Source: Gemmatimonadota bacterium (GTDB taxonomy: Bacteria; Gemmatimonadota; Gemmatimonadetes; Longimicrobiales; Gaopeijiaceae). Taken from it: 64,000 nt of DNA. The position numbers were made by a program, and so were the translations under genes. The DNA lies in NCBI GenBank assembly GCA_030428885.1, contig JAUIEJ010000010.1:186001-250000 (forward strand), written 5' to 3'. A model generated the notes under the pieces. It searched no databases and was not told the origin of the DNA. It saw nothing but the letters and a program-made list of their open reading frames with translations. This document shows, piece by piece, positions 30,406-40,736 of this stretch. How positions within the stretch are numbered: position 1 is the first letter of the stretch; every line of letters starts with the position of its first letter.

Positions 30406-31310
30406 TGGGCCCCCGGGAGGTGGGTCGGCTCGCCCTCCGGACCGTGAGGCGCTTCGACGCCCAGGGCGGCATGCGCCACGGCGCGGCCCTGGCGTTCTAC
30501 GCGACCCTCTCCCTGGCGCCCCTGGCGCTCCTGGCCGTCTCCGCGATGTCCATGCTGCCCCGCACCGGCGACACCGGGCAGCTCATCGCCGACCGCCTGA
30601 CCCTCCTGGTGGGCGACTCGGGCACCGACCTGGTGCGTTCGGTGGTGGAGCAGGCCCCGGACCGGGGGGGAGGCGTCTGGGGCGTCCTGGGGAGTCTGGG
30701 GCTGCTGGCGTTCAGCGGCTCGGTGCTCTTCGTGAACATCCAGGCGATCCTGGACGACATCTGGGAGGTTCGACCGCGGGATCGCGGCGTCGTGAGGGGG
30801 TTCCTGCGCAACCGTCTCACGGCCCTGGTCATGATGGGGGCCACCGGCCTGATCCTCCTGGGGTCCACGCTTCTCGGGGCGTCCGTGGCCTGGCTCGGCC
30901 CCCGGGTCGAGATGGTGGTCCCGGTGGCCGCCGAACTGGTGGGGGTCGTGGAACTGGCCGTGTCGTTCGTGCTCCTCACCGGCCTCTGCGCAGCCACGTA
31001 CCGGATCCTGCCCGCCGTGGACATCGCCTGGCGGGACGTCCTGCTGGGGGCGGGCCTCACGGCAGTCCTCTTCCTCTTGGGGCGCTCGGCCATCGGCTGG
31101 TACCTGGGCCGCGCCGCCACGGCGTCGAACTTCGGCGCCGCCGGCTCCCTCATGGTGTTCCTCATGTGGGTCTACTACTCCGCCCAGATCTTCCTCCTGG
31201 GGGCCGAGTTCACCCAGGTCCAGGCGGAGGCCCGGGGGGCGCCGCTCCGTCCGGAGCCGGGAGCCCATCGGGTGGAGCGCACCACCGTGGGGGAGTCCCG
31301 GGGGAGCTGA
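30405..31310 (+). CDS. YihY/virulence factor BrkB family membrane protein
   Basis: 'HGAALAFYATLSLAPLALLAVS...NFGAAGSLMVFLMWVYYSAQIFLLGAEFTQV' is the YihY signature; start overlaps the upstream stop (TGATG). Confidence 0.93.
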   Translation: MGPREVGRLALRTVRRFDAQGGMRHGAALAFYATLSLAPLALLAVSAMSMLPRTGDTGQLIADRLTLLVGDSGTDLVRSVVEQAPDRGGGVWGVLGSLGLLAFSGSVLFVNIQAILDDIWEVRPRDRGVVRGFLRNRLTALVMMGATGLILLGSTLLGASVAWLGPRVEMVVPVAAELVGVVELAVSFVLLTGLCAATYRILPAVDIAWRDVLLGAGLTAVLFLLGRSAIGWYLGRAATASNFGAAGSLMVFLMWVYYSAQIFLLGAEFTQVQAEARGAPLRPEPGAHRVERTTVGESRGS

Positions 31311-31313
31311 GGG

Positions 31314-32648
31314 TCAGGCCGCCCCCGATTCCCCGGGCTCGTCCACGGACTCGTCGGAGAGCGGCGCGTCGCCGCTCCGGGCCCGGTAGAGCATGTCCTC
31401 TTCGATGAGGTAGTAGAACTGCTCCCGGAACTCGTCCAGCGACACGCCCGCGGTGGACGCGAACTTGGCCAGCTCGTGGGGGTCGGCGAAGTCGTCCCGG
31501 GTGAGGCGCAGCATGTAGCTCCGGGCGATCTCGAACGACTCGGCCCCCACGTCCACCATGCGCACCTTGGTGCGGTTCGTCACCGGATCGAAGATCTCGG
31601 CGAAGCGCAGGGGCACGAAGTGGCCGTTCTGGATCGAGACCATGGCGCCGTTGCCTCCGTCCAGCAGGAACTTGGCGGCGATGTAGCCCAGGTCCCGGGT
31701 GTACTCCATGTCGAAGGGAATCGGGTCGGCGCAGCGCAGCTCGTAGCCGATGTTCTTGGCGATGATGGTGGGCTTGATGCCGTAGGCCTTGAGGCGATCC
31801 TGGACCGCCATCTTCACGATCTCGCCGAAGGTCACCTCGGCGAGTCGGATGTTGCCGTGGGCGTCCCGCTCCACCTGCTCCAGGATCTCCAGGTCCTGGG
31901 GCGCCGTGTGCTCCAGGAGCCCCTCGGCCAGAATGGCCACGCCGTCGGTGCGCCCCTGGCTCAACCGCTTGATGATGGCGCCGGCCAGGATGTCCACCAC
32001 CTGGCGCAGCCGGATCACGTCGTTGGGGAACTCCTCGGGGATCAGCGTCAGGGTCGCCCCCGCCGCCTTGCCGATTCCCAGGGCCAGGTGCCCGGCCTTT
32101 CGTCCCATGGAGACGATGAAATACCACCGGGAGGTGGTGAGGGCGTCGACCATGAGGTTTTCGACCATCTCCACGCCCAGGTGCCGGGCCGTGTTGTAGC
32201 CGAACGTCGGGATCCCGTGGGGGAGAGCCAGATCGTTGTCGATGGTCTTGGGCACGTGGGCGACCCGGATCCGTCCGTCGGCCTTCTGCTCCACCCGAAG
32301 CGCGCTGTAGGCCGTGTCGTCGCCCCCGATGGTGATGAGCTTGTCGACGTTGAGGCGAAGCAGCGAGGTCACCGTGTTCTCGAGGTGCTCCTCGTTCTTC
32401 GTCGGGTTGTCCCGGGCGATACCGATGAACGACCCCCCCCGGAAGTGGATGCGGCTGACGTTGTCGATGGTCAGCGGCTCCACCTTCGACACGTCGCCCC
32501 GCATGATCCACTTGAAGCCGTCCCGGACCCCCACCACCTCCACCCCCTCGGTGGCGGCCCGGATGGTGGCGGCGGCGATGACGCTGTTGATCCCCGGGGC
32601 CGGTCCCCCGGCCACGAGGATCGCGAGCTTCTTCGGCGACTTGCTCAT
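31314..32648 (-). CDS. 6-phosphofructokinase, PPi-type active-site signature
   Basis: '[14 protein letters not shown]', '[12 protein letters not shown]', '[10 protein letters not shown]', '[20 protein letters not shown]' fit the PFK family. Confidence 0.92.
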   Translation of the reverse strand: MSKSPKKLAILVAGGPAPGINSVIAAATIRAATEGVEVVGVRDGFKWIMRGDVSKVEPLTIDNVSRIHFRGGSFIGIARDNPTKNEEHLENTVTSLLRLNVDKLITIGGDDTAYSALRVEQKADGRIRVAHVPKTIDNDLALPHGIPTFGYNTARHLGVEMVENLMVDALTTSRWYFIVSMGRKAGHLALGIGKAAGATLTLIPEEFPNDVIRLRQVVDILAGAIIKRLSQGRTDGVAILAEGLLEHTAPQDLEILEQVERDAHGNIRLAEVTFGEIVKMAVQDRLKAYGIKPTIIAKNIGYELRCADPIPFDMEYTRDLGYIAAKFLLDGGNGAMVSIQNGHFVPLRFAEIFDPVTNRTKVRMVDVGAESFEIARSYMLRLTRDDFADPHELAKFASTAGVSLDEFREQFYYLIEEDMLYRARSGDAPLSDESVDEPGESGAA

Positions 32649-33721
32649 GCGATGTCGACGGAGGCGTCGAGATACACGTCCTGGATGGCGTGGAGGATCT
32701 CCACCCCTTCGTCCATGGGGCGCTGGAACGCCTTCCGCCCGGAAATCAGCCCCTGGCCGCCCGCCCGCTTGTTGATGACCGCGGTTTTCACGGCCTGCTG
32801 CAGGTCGTTCGTGCCCGAGGCGCCCCCGGAGTTGATCAGGCCGCAGCGCCCCATGTAGCAGTTCGCCACCTGGTACCGGGTCAGGTCGATGGGGTGGTCC
32901 GTGGCCAGCTCCGAATACATGCGCTCATCGTACTTTCCGAAGCTCCCGTCCTTGTTCAGGGCCGGATAGCCGCCGTTGGACGTGGGCTGCTTCTGCTTGA
33001 TGATGTCGGCTTCGATGGTGACGCCGAGGTGGTTGGCCTGACCGGTGAGGTCGGCCGACGCCTCGTGGTTCACCCCGTCGACCTTGAAGGCCGAATTCCG
33101 CACGTAGCACCAGAGGATCGTCACCATGCCCAGCTCGTGGGCCAGGGCGAAGGCCTCCGAGACCTCCTGGATCTGCCGGGACGACTCCTCGGAGCCGAAA
33201 TAGATCGTGGCCCCGACCCCGACGCACCCCATCTCCCACGCGTGCTGCACCTGGGCGAAGGGGATCTGGTCGTACTGGTTGGGATACGACAGCAGCTCGT
33301 TGTGGTTGAACTTCAGGATGAACGGGATCCGGTGGGCGTACTTCCGGGCCACCGCCCCGAGCACCCCGTAGGTCGACGCCACCCCGTTGCATCCGCCCTC
33401 CATGGCCAGACGCACGATGTTCTCGGGGTCGAAATACACCGGGTTGGGGGCGAACGACGCCCCGGCGGAGTGCTCGATTCCCTGGTCCACGGGCAGGATC
33501 GACACGTAACCCGTACCCCCGAGGCGTCCATGCCCGTACAGGGACTGCATGGACCGGAGGACCCGGGGGGACCGGTCGGAGGCCGCCCACACCCGGTCCA
33601 CGAAGTCGGACCCGGGAAGGTGGAGCGAGTCCTTCGGGATCGCCGTGGACCGATGGTTCAGAAGGGAATCCGCTTCGTCACCGAGGATGTCGGCGATTCG
33701 AGTGGTGGAATCGGTGCTCAC
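32645..33721 (-). CDS. Fructose-bisphosphate aldolase class I, DhnA/FbaB type
   Basis: '[43 protein letters not shown]', '[15 protein letters not shown]'; 4-bp overlap with PFK. Confidence 0.92.
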   Translation of the reverse strand: MSTDSTTRIADILGDEADSLLNHRSTAIPKDSLHLPGSDFVDRVWAASDRSPRVLRSMQSLYGHGRLGGTGYVSILPVDQGIEHSAGASFAPNPVYFDPENIVRLAMEGGCNGVASTYGVLGAVARKYAHRIPFILKFNHNELLSYPNQYDQIPFAQVQHAWEMGCVGVGATIYFGSEESSRQIQEVSEAFALAHELGMVTILWCYVRNSAFKVDGVNHEASADLTGQANHLGVTIEADIIKQKQPTSNGGYPALNKDGSFGKYDERMYSELATDHPIDLTRYQVANCYMGRCGLINSGGASGTNDLQQAVKTAVINKRAGGQGLISGRKAFQRPMDEGVEILHAIQDVYLDASVDIA

Positions 33722-33811
33722 CGGGAAAACCTCTGCGCTCGTGGTTGATCCTGCTCCGGCGCCGAACTCGATTCGACGCCCGTTCGACCGTACACCATCG
33801 GCCCGCCGGGG

Positions 33812-34585
33812 TCAACGCGCCCGGGGCCGGATCCGGATGTTGCGGAACTGGACCGGGTGGCTCTCGCTCTGCACGGCAATCCACCCCCGGTCGAGGCGGG
33901 TCCCGTCGACCTTCGCTTCGGGGGGGAATCCGCTCACCACGCCGCCTCCCACCACCGGGGCCTCGTAGGCGATGACGGTGTCCCCCTGAACGAGGTGGAC
34001 GATGCGGTCGCCACCCCGGACCACCAGTTCCACCGTGACCCATTCGTGACCCGGAAACGTCGGCGAGTCCGACTCGATGCAATGGGCCTCCACCAGGGCC
34101 CCGTTCATCTCCACGTGGGTGCCGGGGGTGCAGAGGTTGGCGGTGGGGCGGTGTCCCGACCCGTCGTCGGCCAGGAACTGTGCCTCCAGGGAGATGGGAA
34201 AGTCCTGATCCAGTCCCATGGTCTCCGGAGATTGGGCGTGGAGCATGACTCCGCTGTTGAGCAGCGCCCACCCCGGTCCGCCCGGGGCCTGTTCCCCCAC
34301 GAAGCGGTAATCGAGCTGGAGGTCGTAGTCGGTGTACGGCACCTCGTGGAAGAGGTGGCCGAACCGCTCGTCGAAGCCGTCGTACCCCTCGTATCCCACG
34401 GTCAGGAGCCCGTCTTCCACCCGGAACGTGCCGTAGGGATCGTCGCCCACGGGGTGCCCACGGATCTTCACGGTCCATCCGTCCAGGGACCGACCGTCGA
34501 AGAGGGATTGCCATTCCTGGCCCTGGAGCGCCGCCGGGACGGCCAACACCCCGAGAAGCCACACGCCTGCGCGAACCGGATTCAT
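33812..34585 (-). CDS. DUF1080 (3-keto-disaccharide hydrolase-like) secreted protein
   Basis: 'WQSLFDGRSLDGWTVKIRGHPVGDDPYGTFRVEDGLLTV' and C-term 'RGWIAVQSESHPVQFRNIRIRP' fit DUF1080. Confidence 0.9.
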   Translation of the reverse strand: MNPVRAGVWLLGVLAVPAALQGQEWQSLFDGRSLDGWTVKIRGHPVGDDPYGTFRVEDGLLTVGYEGYDGFDERFGHLFHEVPYTDYDLQLDYRFVGEQAPGGPGWALLNSGVMLHAQSPETMGLDQDFPISLEAQFLADDGSGHRPTANLCTPGTHVEMNGALVEAHCIESDSPTFPGHEWVTVELVVRGGDRIVHLVQGDTVIAYEAPVVGGGVVSGFPPEAKVDGTRLDRGWIAVQSESHPVQFRNIRIRPRAR

Positions 34586-34648
34586 GACCGACAACATGGG
34601 ACTCCGGACCCGGCGAGGCCACGGACCCGGCCTTTCGCCACCTCTCGG

Positions 34649-35185
34649 TCAGGTCACCGACGAACGGTCGCGCACGTAGCGCACCACCGGCACGCCGTCT
34701 TCCTCCGATTCCCCGTCGAACCGGAATCCCGTCTTGTGGAGGACGCCGATGGAGGGCACGAGATGGGCCAGGGTGTGGGCCTCCACCCGGTCCACGTCGG
34801 GGGTGCCGAAGGCGTGGTCCACCAGACCCAGCACCGCCTCCGTGGCCAGGCCCCGCCGTTGATACGAGGGCACGATGCTGTACCCCACCTCGACGAGGCC
34901 GTCGGCCGGGGGGCCCTTGAATCCCGCCACGCCCACGGCTTCGGGCCCGCCAAGGTCCGACTCCCGCACCACCACGTAGCGCATGCCCCACGCCTCGAAC
35001 CGGGGATCGGCCCGGACCTGGTCCAGCGACCACTCCAGGGTGTCGGCGTCGTAGAGGGGAGGTGGCCACTCCGGCCCGACCCGCGCCCCCAGCATCCGCC
35101 CGAGATCGTCGGGTCCGCTCATCTCGGCCATGAGGAGGGGCGCCGTGGCCGGAACGAGATCGAGACGGGGGGTGGCGAGGGTCAT
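34649..35185 (-). CDS. GNAT family N-acetyltransferase
   Basis: 'VEVGYSIVPSYQRRGLATEAVLGLVDHAFGTPDVDRVEAHTLAHLVPSIGVLHKTGF' is RimJ/RimL-type. Confidence 0.92.
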   Translation of the reverse strand: MTLATPRLDLVPATAPLLMAEMSGPDDLGRMLGARVGPEWPPPLYDADTLEWSLDQVRADPRFEAWGMRYVVVRESDLGGPEAVGVAGFKGPPADGLVEVGYSIVPSYQRRGLATEAVLGLVDHAFGTPDVDRVEAHTLAHLVPSIGVLHKTGFRFDGESEEDGVPVVRYVRDRSSVT

Positions 35186-35715
35186 CCGGGCCGGTGCCAC
35201 ATGTCGATTTCGATGCGCCATCGACCGTCGGCGCCCCGCCGCCAGACCACGAGGTAGCGCTCCTCGGCCCGGGAGGGCTCGCCTCCGCCGATTCGCCACG
35301 TGTTGCTCCACGTTCCCAGATCCACGGCCCGGTCTCCGTCGATGCGAAGCTCCGACGACGTCATGGCGTGGGCCTCGTTGACCCGGCGAGGGCCCGGGGC
35401 GAAGTAGCGCACGATGGCGTCCCGCCCCCGAACCTCGCCCCCGGGGGGCAGAAGCACCGCGTCGTCGGTGTAGAGATCCCGGATGGAGGCCGTGTCCCCC
35501 GCGACGTAGGCCGCCGAGAAGGCCCGACTGGCTTCGGTGATGGCCTGGCGGTCGGCCTCCTCCGACGCCCCCGCGCCGGCGCTTCCGGTGCCCGGGTCCT
35601 GGGCGCCCGATCCACAGGCCGCGACACACAACCACACCGTCGCGGCCACCGTTCCCCGCCGTCCCCACCCGTTTCGCCCCGTCACGCGTCCCCCCCTGCT
35701 GAAATCGGTCGCCAT
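35182..35715 (-). CDS. DUF4440/SnoaL-like lipoprotein
   Basis: 'CVAACGSG' lipobox; 'ADRQAITEASRAFSAAYVAGDTASIRDLYTDDAVLLPPGGEVRGRDAI' ; 4-bp overlap with GNAT. Confidence 0.85.
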   Translation of the reverse strand: MATDFSRGGRVTGRNGWGRRGTVAATVWLCVAACGSGAQDPGTGSAGAGASEEADRQAITEASRAFSAAYVAGDTASIRDLYTDDAVLLPPGGEVRGRDAIVRYFAPGPRRVNEAHAMTSSELRIDGDRAVDLGTWSNTWRIGGGEPSRAEERYLVVWRRGADGRWRIEIDMWHRPG

Positions 35716-35857
35716 CGTCTCGGGCCAAGGTTCGGCGCCGTCCGCCGACGGGCAAGGGGGACTTCCCTACGAGCGGTCGCGGGTCGCGCCCCACCGCTCA
35801 GGGCGGTCGCCCGGGGCATCTTTCGAGTCAGGCCCTCCTTTTCGTCCGGAGGTTCGT

Positions 35858-38119
35858 ATGGTCGAGATCCGGATCCACGGCCGGGGCGGCCAGGGCGGCG
35901 TCACCCTGGCCAAGCTGGTGGCGGCGTCCCGATTCCTGCAGGGGCGGTCCGTCCAGGCGTTCGGCCTCTATGCCGCCGAACGTTCGGGGGCCCCCGTCCA
36001 GGCGTTCTGCCGCTTCGACGACGCCCCCATCACCAACCGGAACCTGATCTACGAGCCCGACCACGTGATCGTGCTCGATCCCACCCTGGTGGGCCCCACC
36101 ATCGCGGCCGGCCTCCGACCCGGCGGGTGGATCCTCCTCAACACCGAAGACCCCCCGGACGCCTTCGGCGACCGGTTTCCCCACAACCGCATCGCCACGG
36201 TCGACGCCACGGCGGTGGCCCGGGGCCACGGCCTCGGGACCCGGTCGGTACCCATCGTGAACACGGCCCTCGCGGGGGCCGTGGGCCGCATGCTGGGCTT
36301 CCCCCTGAACGACATGCTGGCGGCCGTGGAGCACCTGGGCTTCGGGGGCGCGAATCTCCACGCCGCGCGCGACGCCTTCGACGCCGTGCGGACGCGGGAC
36401 GCACCCTGGGACCCCACCCCCCTGGACACGCCCGCCCCGGGCCCGGGCTTCGGGGGCGTGGGCCGGACGCCCGGGTTCGTGGAGGGCGCCGGCGGAGAAC
36501 GGCCCCGGATCGAGACGGGGCGGTGGGCATCGGAGCAGCCCCGGCGACAGCAGTTCGTGCCGCCGTGCAACCACGTCTGCCCCGCCGGCAACGACGTCCA
36601 GGGCTTTCTCCACGCCCTGGCCGACGAACGCATCGACGACGCCCTGGAGATCCTCCTCCGCACGACCCCCTTCCCCTCGGTGTGCGGTCGGGTCTGCCCC
36701 GCCCCGTGCATGGCGTCGTGCAACCGACGCGATCTGGACGGCGCGGTGGACGTCCGGGATCTGGAGCGGCTGGCAGGCGACCGGGGCTCGGCCCGCCTCG
36801 TGCCGGCCGAGGCCCGGGACCGCCACGTGGCCGTGGTGGGGTCGGGTCCGGCGGGACTCGCCGCGGCGTACCACCTGGCCCTCTTCGGATACCGGGTCAC
36901 CATCCTGGAAGCCGACACGGTCCTGGGCGGGCTGCTTCGCACCGGCATTCCCGACTTCCGCCTCCCTCCGGACGTGCTGGACCGGGAGATCGACCGGATC
37001 CTCGCCCTGGGCGTGGAGGTGCGGTTCGGCGGCGCCGTGGACCGGCGACGCCTCTTCGCCGTGGCGCAGGAGTACGACGCGGTTCTGGTGGCCACGGGCC
37101 TCCAGCAGGCCCGCTCCCTCCACCTGGGGGTGGGCGACGACGATGGGGTGGAGCAGGGCATCGCCTTCCTGGATCGCATCAAGCGCGGCCACGGGCCCCA
37201 CCTGGACGGCGAGGCCGTGGTGGTGGTGGGCGGCGGAAACACGGCCATGGACGCCGCCCGCTCGGCCCTGCGCCTGGGCGCGGCGTCGGTGCGGGTGGTC
37301 TACCGCCGCACCCGGGCCGAAATGCCCGCCATCGCCGAAGAGATCGACGAGGCCCTGGATGAGGGGGTGGAGATCGACTTCCTGACCCAGCCGCTGGCGG
37401 TCCGCCGCAGCGCTCAGGCCGACGGCGACGGGGGCCAACCCGAGCTCGTCTGCCGACGCATGGCCCTGGGCGCACCCGACGCATCGGGCCGACGCTCCCC
37501 CGTGGCCGTGCCCGACTCCGAGTTCACCGTCGGATGCCACCGGCTGATCCTGGCCCTGGGCCAGTCCCCGGATCTGGCGGTCTTCCCCGAGGGGACCGAG
37601 GTCCGGGAGGGCGCCGAGCTGCTGGGGATCCTGGAGACTCCGGTCTACGCCGTGGGCGATCTCGCCACCCACGACGGCACGGTGGCCGGGGCCATCGGGA
37701 GCGGGCGCCGGGCGGCGCTCCACGTCCACCAGACCTTCACCGGTCGGGTGGAGGTGGACGGCGACCGGACCCGGGTGCGGTCCGACGTGGACGAATGGCA
37801 CGACGAGGTGATCCGGACCGACGCGCTGCGCGCCCATCTCTTCGAGCGCCAGGCGCCGGCCCACGCACCTACCCTGGGACTCCGGGATCGTCGCACCACC
37901 TTCGACGAGGTCCACGGCGGCCTGGCCGATGCGGCCGATGCCCGTCGGTGCCTGTCGTGCGGCGTGTGCAACGAATGTGACCTGTGCGTGACCTACTGCC
38001 CCGAGGGCGTCCTCAAGCGTGTGGGCCACGATCTCGTCTTCGACTACGCCCACTGCAAGGGCTGCGGGATCTGCGTCACCGAGTGCCCCCGCAACGTCGT
38101 CTTCATGAACCACCTGTAG
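35858..38119 (+). CDS. Fusion: 2-oxoacid:ferredoxin oxidoreductase gamma domain + GltD-like NAD(P)/FAD oxidoreductase + 2x[4Fe-4S] ferredoxin
   Basis: 'IRIHGRGGQGGVTLAKLVA' (gamma); 'CNHVCPAGNDVQGFLHAL...VCGRVCPAPCMASCNR' and 'VAVVGSGPAGLAAAYHLALFGYRVTILEAD...VVVVGGGNTAMDAAR' (GltD); 'CLSCGVCNECDLCVTYCPEG...CKGCGICVTECP' (ferredoxin). Confidence 0.93.
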   Translation: MVEIRIHGRGGQGGVTLAKLVAASRFLQGRSVQAFGLYAAERSGAPVQAFCRFDDAPITNRNLIYEPDHVIVLDPTLVGPTIAAGLRPGGWILLNTEDPPDAFGDRFPHNRIATVDATAVARGHGLGTRSVPIVNTALAGAVGRMLGFPLNDMLAAVEHLGFGGANLHAARDAFDAVRTRDAPWDPTPLDTPAPGPGFGGVGRTPGFVEGAGGERPRIETGRWASEQPRRQQFVPPCNHVCPAGNDVQGFLHALADERIDDALEILLRTTPFPSVCGRVCPAPCMASCNRRDLDGAVDVRDLERLAGDRGSARLVPAEARDRHVAVVGSGPAGLAAAYHLALFGYRVTILEADTVLGGLLRTGIPDFRLPPDVLDREIDRILALGVEVRFGGAVDRRRLFAVAQEYDAVLVATGLQQARSLHLGVGDDDGVEQGIAFLDRIKRGHGPHLDGEAVVVVGGGNTAMDAARSALRLGAASVRVVYRRTRAEMPAIAEEIDEALDEGVEIDFLTQPLAVRRSAQADGDGGQPELVCRRMALGAPDASGRRSPVAVPDSEFTVGCHRLILALGQSPDLAVFPEGTEVREGAELLGILETPVYAVGDLATHDGTVAGAIGSGRRAALHVHQTFTGRVEVDGDRTRVRSDVDEWHDEVIRTDALRAHLFERQAPAHAPTLGLRDRRTTFDEVHGGLADAADARRCLSCGVCNECDLCVTYCPEGVLKRVGHDLVFDYAHCKGCGICVTECPRNVVFMNHL

Positions 38120-38129
38120 GAGGGGGCCC

Positions 38130-39335
38130 ATGCCTCTCCGGATCGTCACCGGCAACCACGCCGCGGGCCACGCCCTCTCCCTGGCGGGAGAAGCCAACCG
38201 GACGGCCCGGGGCACGGCCTGCGGGATCTATCCCATCACCCCCCAGACCGAGATCGTGGAACGGGTGGCCGCCTTCCCCTTCTCCAGGGGGCGGGTGGTG
38301 GCCGTGGAGAGCGAACACTCGGCCATGGCCGTGACCATGGGGGCCTCGGTGTCGGGAGCCCGGGCGTTCACCGCGAGTTCGTCCAACGGAATCGCCTACA
38401 TGGTGGAAAACATCATGGTGGCGGGCTTCTATCGGCTCCCCATTGTCATGGTGGCGGTGAACCGCACCCTGGGCCCGCCCTGGAACATCTGGGCGGACCA
38501 GGGCGACACCCTCATGCTCCGGGACTTCCCCTGGATCCAGCTCTACGCCGCCGACAACCAGGAGGTGCACGATCTCACCCTCCTGGCCTTCCGGCTGGCG
38601 GAAGACCCGCGGATCCTGCTTCCGGTCCTGGTGTGCATGGACGCCTTCATCGTGTCCCACACCCAGGCCGAGACCGAGCTGGCGAGCCCGGACGAAGTCG
38701 ACGCCTTCCTCCCGGACCTGGACCTCCCCCATCGCCTCGACCCGGCCCACCCCCGGGCCCTGGGCAGCATGGTGTGGCCCGATGCCACCGTGTCCCACCG
38801 CATGGAGATCGACGAGGCCATGGCCCGGGTCCCGAACGTGATGGCCGAGTGCCGGGCCCGGTTCCGGGAGGTGTTCGGGCGAGATCCCGGGGGACCCCTG
38901 GACGCCCTCCACACCGACGCCGCCGACGCCGTGCTCGTGGCCTCGGCCACGGTGGCCACCACGGCCCGGGGCGTCGTGGAACGCCGCCGCGCCGCGGGGG
39001 AGCGGGTGGGGCTGGTGAAGATGCGCCGGTACCGGCCGTTCCCCGAGGCCGAACTGGTCCAGGCGTGTGGAGGAGCAGGGCGGATCGGAGTGCTGGACCG
39101 GGACTACGCCGCCGGCGCCGGGGGCGTCTGGTGGCAGGACGTCCGGGCCGGCTTCCAGGGCCGGGACGAGACGCCCCTGATCCAGGACTATCTGCTGGGC
39201 ATCGGGGGGGGCGACGTGACCCCGGCCCTGGTGAACCAGGTGCTGGACGACCTTCTGAACCGACGGGCCGCGGGGCCCCCGGTATGGGCCGACGCCTCCG
39301 GCGCCTTCGGGCCCCCGGCGGAGGTGGGCGCATGA
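38130..39335 (+). CDS. porA: Pyruvate/2-oxoacid:ferredoxin oxidoreductase alpha subunit
   Basis: 'GIYPITPQTEIVERVAAF...VVAVESEHSAMAVTMGASVSGARAFTASSSNGIAYMVENIMVAGFYRLPIVMV' is PorA. Confidence 0.93.
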   Translation: MPLRIVTGNHAAGHALSLAGEANRTARGTACGIYPITPQTEIVERVAAFPFSRGRVVAVESEHSAMAVTMGASVSGARAFTASSSNGIAYMVENIMVAGFYRLPIVMVAVNRTLGPPWNIWADQGDTLMLRDFPWIQLYAADNQEVHDLTLLAFRLAEDPRILLPVLVCMDAFIVSHTQAETELASPDEVDAFLPDLDLPHRLDPAHPRALGSMVWPDATVSHRMEIDEAMARVPNVMAECRARFREVFGRDPGGPLDALHTDAADAVLVASATVATTARGVVERRRAAGERVGLVKMRRYRPFPEAELVQACGGAGRIGVLDRDYAAGAGGVWWQDVRAGFQGRDETPLIQDYLLGIGGGDVTPALVNQVLDDLLNRRAAGPPVWADASGAFGPPAEVGA

Positions 39336-40222
39336 AGATCCCCGACATCGCCTGCAGCGAGGAGTGCCTGCTCCGGGCCGGCAACACGAACTGCGGCGGG
39401 TGCGGCATGAGCCTGGGGCTGAACTTCCTGGCTCGGGCCCTGGCCGAGGCCGACGAGACCTGTCAGCTCGCCATTCCCGCCTGCTGCGGCATCGTGGCCG
39501 CCGGGGCGTTCCCCACCACGGCGTACTCCGTGCCCACCGTGGCCACCACCTTCGCCGCCGCGGCGGCCGTGGCCTCGGGCATGGCCGCCATCCGGGACCT
39601 GAACGGCGAGACCCACCAGGTGATCTGCTGGGCCGGCGACGGGGGCACGTACGACATCGGCCTCGCCACCCTCTCGGCCGCCGCCGAACGTAACGAAGAC
39701 ATCGTCTACGTCTGCTACGACAACGAGATCTACGGCAACACCGGAGGCCAGCGCTCCAGCGCCACCCCGCCGGGAGCCCGCACCACCACGACGCCCGCCG
39801 GGAAGCGGGAGGCCAAGAAGGACATCGTGGGCATTCTGGCGGCCCACGGCGTACCCTACGCCGCCACCGTCTCCATCGCCCATCCCGACGACGCGGCCCG
39901 CAAGTTCCGGACGGCCTTCGAGACCACCGGGACGAGCTTCCTCCTGCTCCATTCCCCCTGCCCCACCGGCTGGAAGTCGGAACCAGGCGACTCGGTCCAC
40001 CTGGTGCGCCTGGCGGTGCGCTCGGGCCTCTTCCCTCTCTACGAGGTCTTCGACGGCGTCCGCTACCGGATCAACGACGCCCCCGACTGGACCGACCCCG
40101 GCGAGTACTTCGCCCGACAGCGACGCTTCGCCACCGACGCCGTGGACCTGGACGCCACCCGGGCTTCGTGCCGCCGCCGCTTCGCCCGGCTCGAGACCCT
40201 GGCCGAGGCCTTCCCCGCCTGA
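39332..40222 (+). CDS. porB: Pyruvate/2-oxoacid:ferredoxin oxidoreductase beta subunit (TPP)
   Basis: 'CAGDGGTYDIGLATLSAAAERNEDIVYVCYDNEIYGNTGGQRSSATPPGARTTTTPAGK'-type TPP-binding block (actual start WAGDGGT); 4-bp overlap with porA. Confidence 0.94.
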   Translation: MKIPDIACSEECLLRAGNTNCGGCGMSLGLNFLARALAEADETCQLAIPACCGIVAAGAFPTTAYSVPTVATTFAAAAAVASGMAAIRDLNGETHQVICWAGDGGTYDIGLATLSAAAERNEDIVYVCYDNEIYGNTGGQRSSATPPGARTTTTPAGKREAKKDIVGILAAHGVPYAATVSIAHPDDAARKFRTAFETTGTSFLLLHSPCPTGWKSEPGDSVHLVRLAVRSGLFPLYEVFDGVRYRINDAPDWTDPGEYFARQRRFATDAVDLDATRASCRRRFARLETLAEAFPA

Positions 40223-40294
40223 CCCCGCCCGGACTGGACCCGACACCGGGCCCCGTGGCCCGGGACCCTCTCTTGACCCGGGCCTCGTTCCATC

Positions 40295-40319
40295 GTATTG
40301 ACTACAATATCGTCAATAC
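40295..40319 (+). promoter_or_regulatory. Inverted repeat, putative PadR operator/promoter
   Basis: GTATTGAC-TACAATATC-GTCAATAC, perfect 8-bp arms in an AT-rich island directly upstream of the 40335 gene, which is followed by a PadR gene. Confidence 0.5.
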
Positions 40320-40334
40320 ATACCTGGAGGAGAG

Positions 40335-40736
40335 ATGTCGGAAAACGGGGGTTGGATCCGGTCGCGCTGGATCGGCGGAATCGTGGGGGTGTTCGCCGGC
40401 GGAATCGTGATCCTCCTGGTGGAGTCGGCGGGGCACCGCCTCTTCGGCACCGCTCCTCCCGGCGACCTCTCGGCGGTCACGGGACCCATGTTCGCCTCGG
40501 TCCTGGTGGCGTGGATCCTGGGAGCGGCCGTGGCCGGCGCCCTGGCGACCTACTGGACCCGCGCCTCGACCCGGGTCACGGGCGCCGTGGCCGGGTTGGT
40601 GCTCCTGGCCGGGTCCGTGGCCAACCTCCTCGCCTTTCCCCACCCCACCTGGATGGCGGTGGCGGCCGTGGTGGGGATGCCTACGGCGGCGCTCCTGGCG
40701 GCCTCCTTCACCCGGCGGAGGGCGTTCGGTGGGTAG
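40335..40736 (+). CDS. Small 4-TM membrane protein
   Basis: Strong RBS (GGAGGAGAG) before ATG; hydrophobic profile. Confidence 0.75.
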   Translation: MSENGGWIRSRWIGGIVGVFAGGIVILLVESAGHRLFGTAPPGDLSAVTGPMFASVLVAWILGAAVAGALATYWTRASTRVTGAVAGLVLLAGSVANLLAFPHPTWMAVAAVVGMPTAALLAASFTRRRAFGG

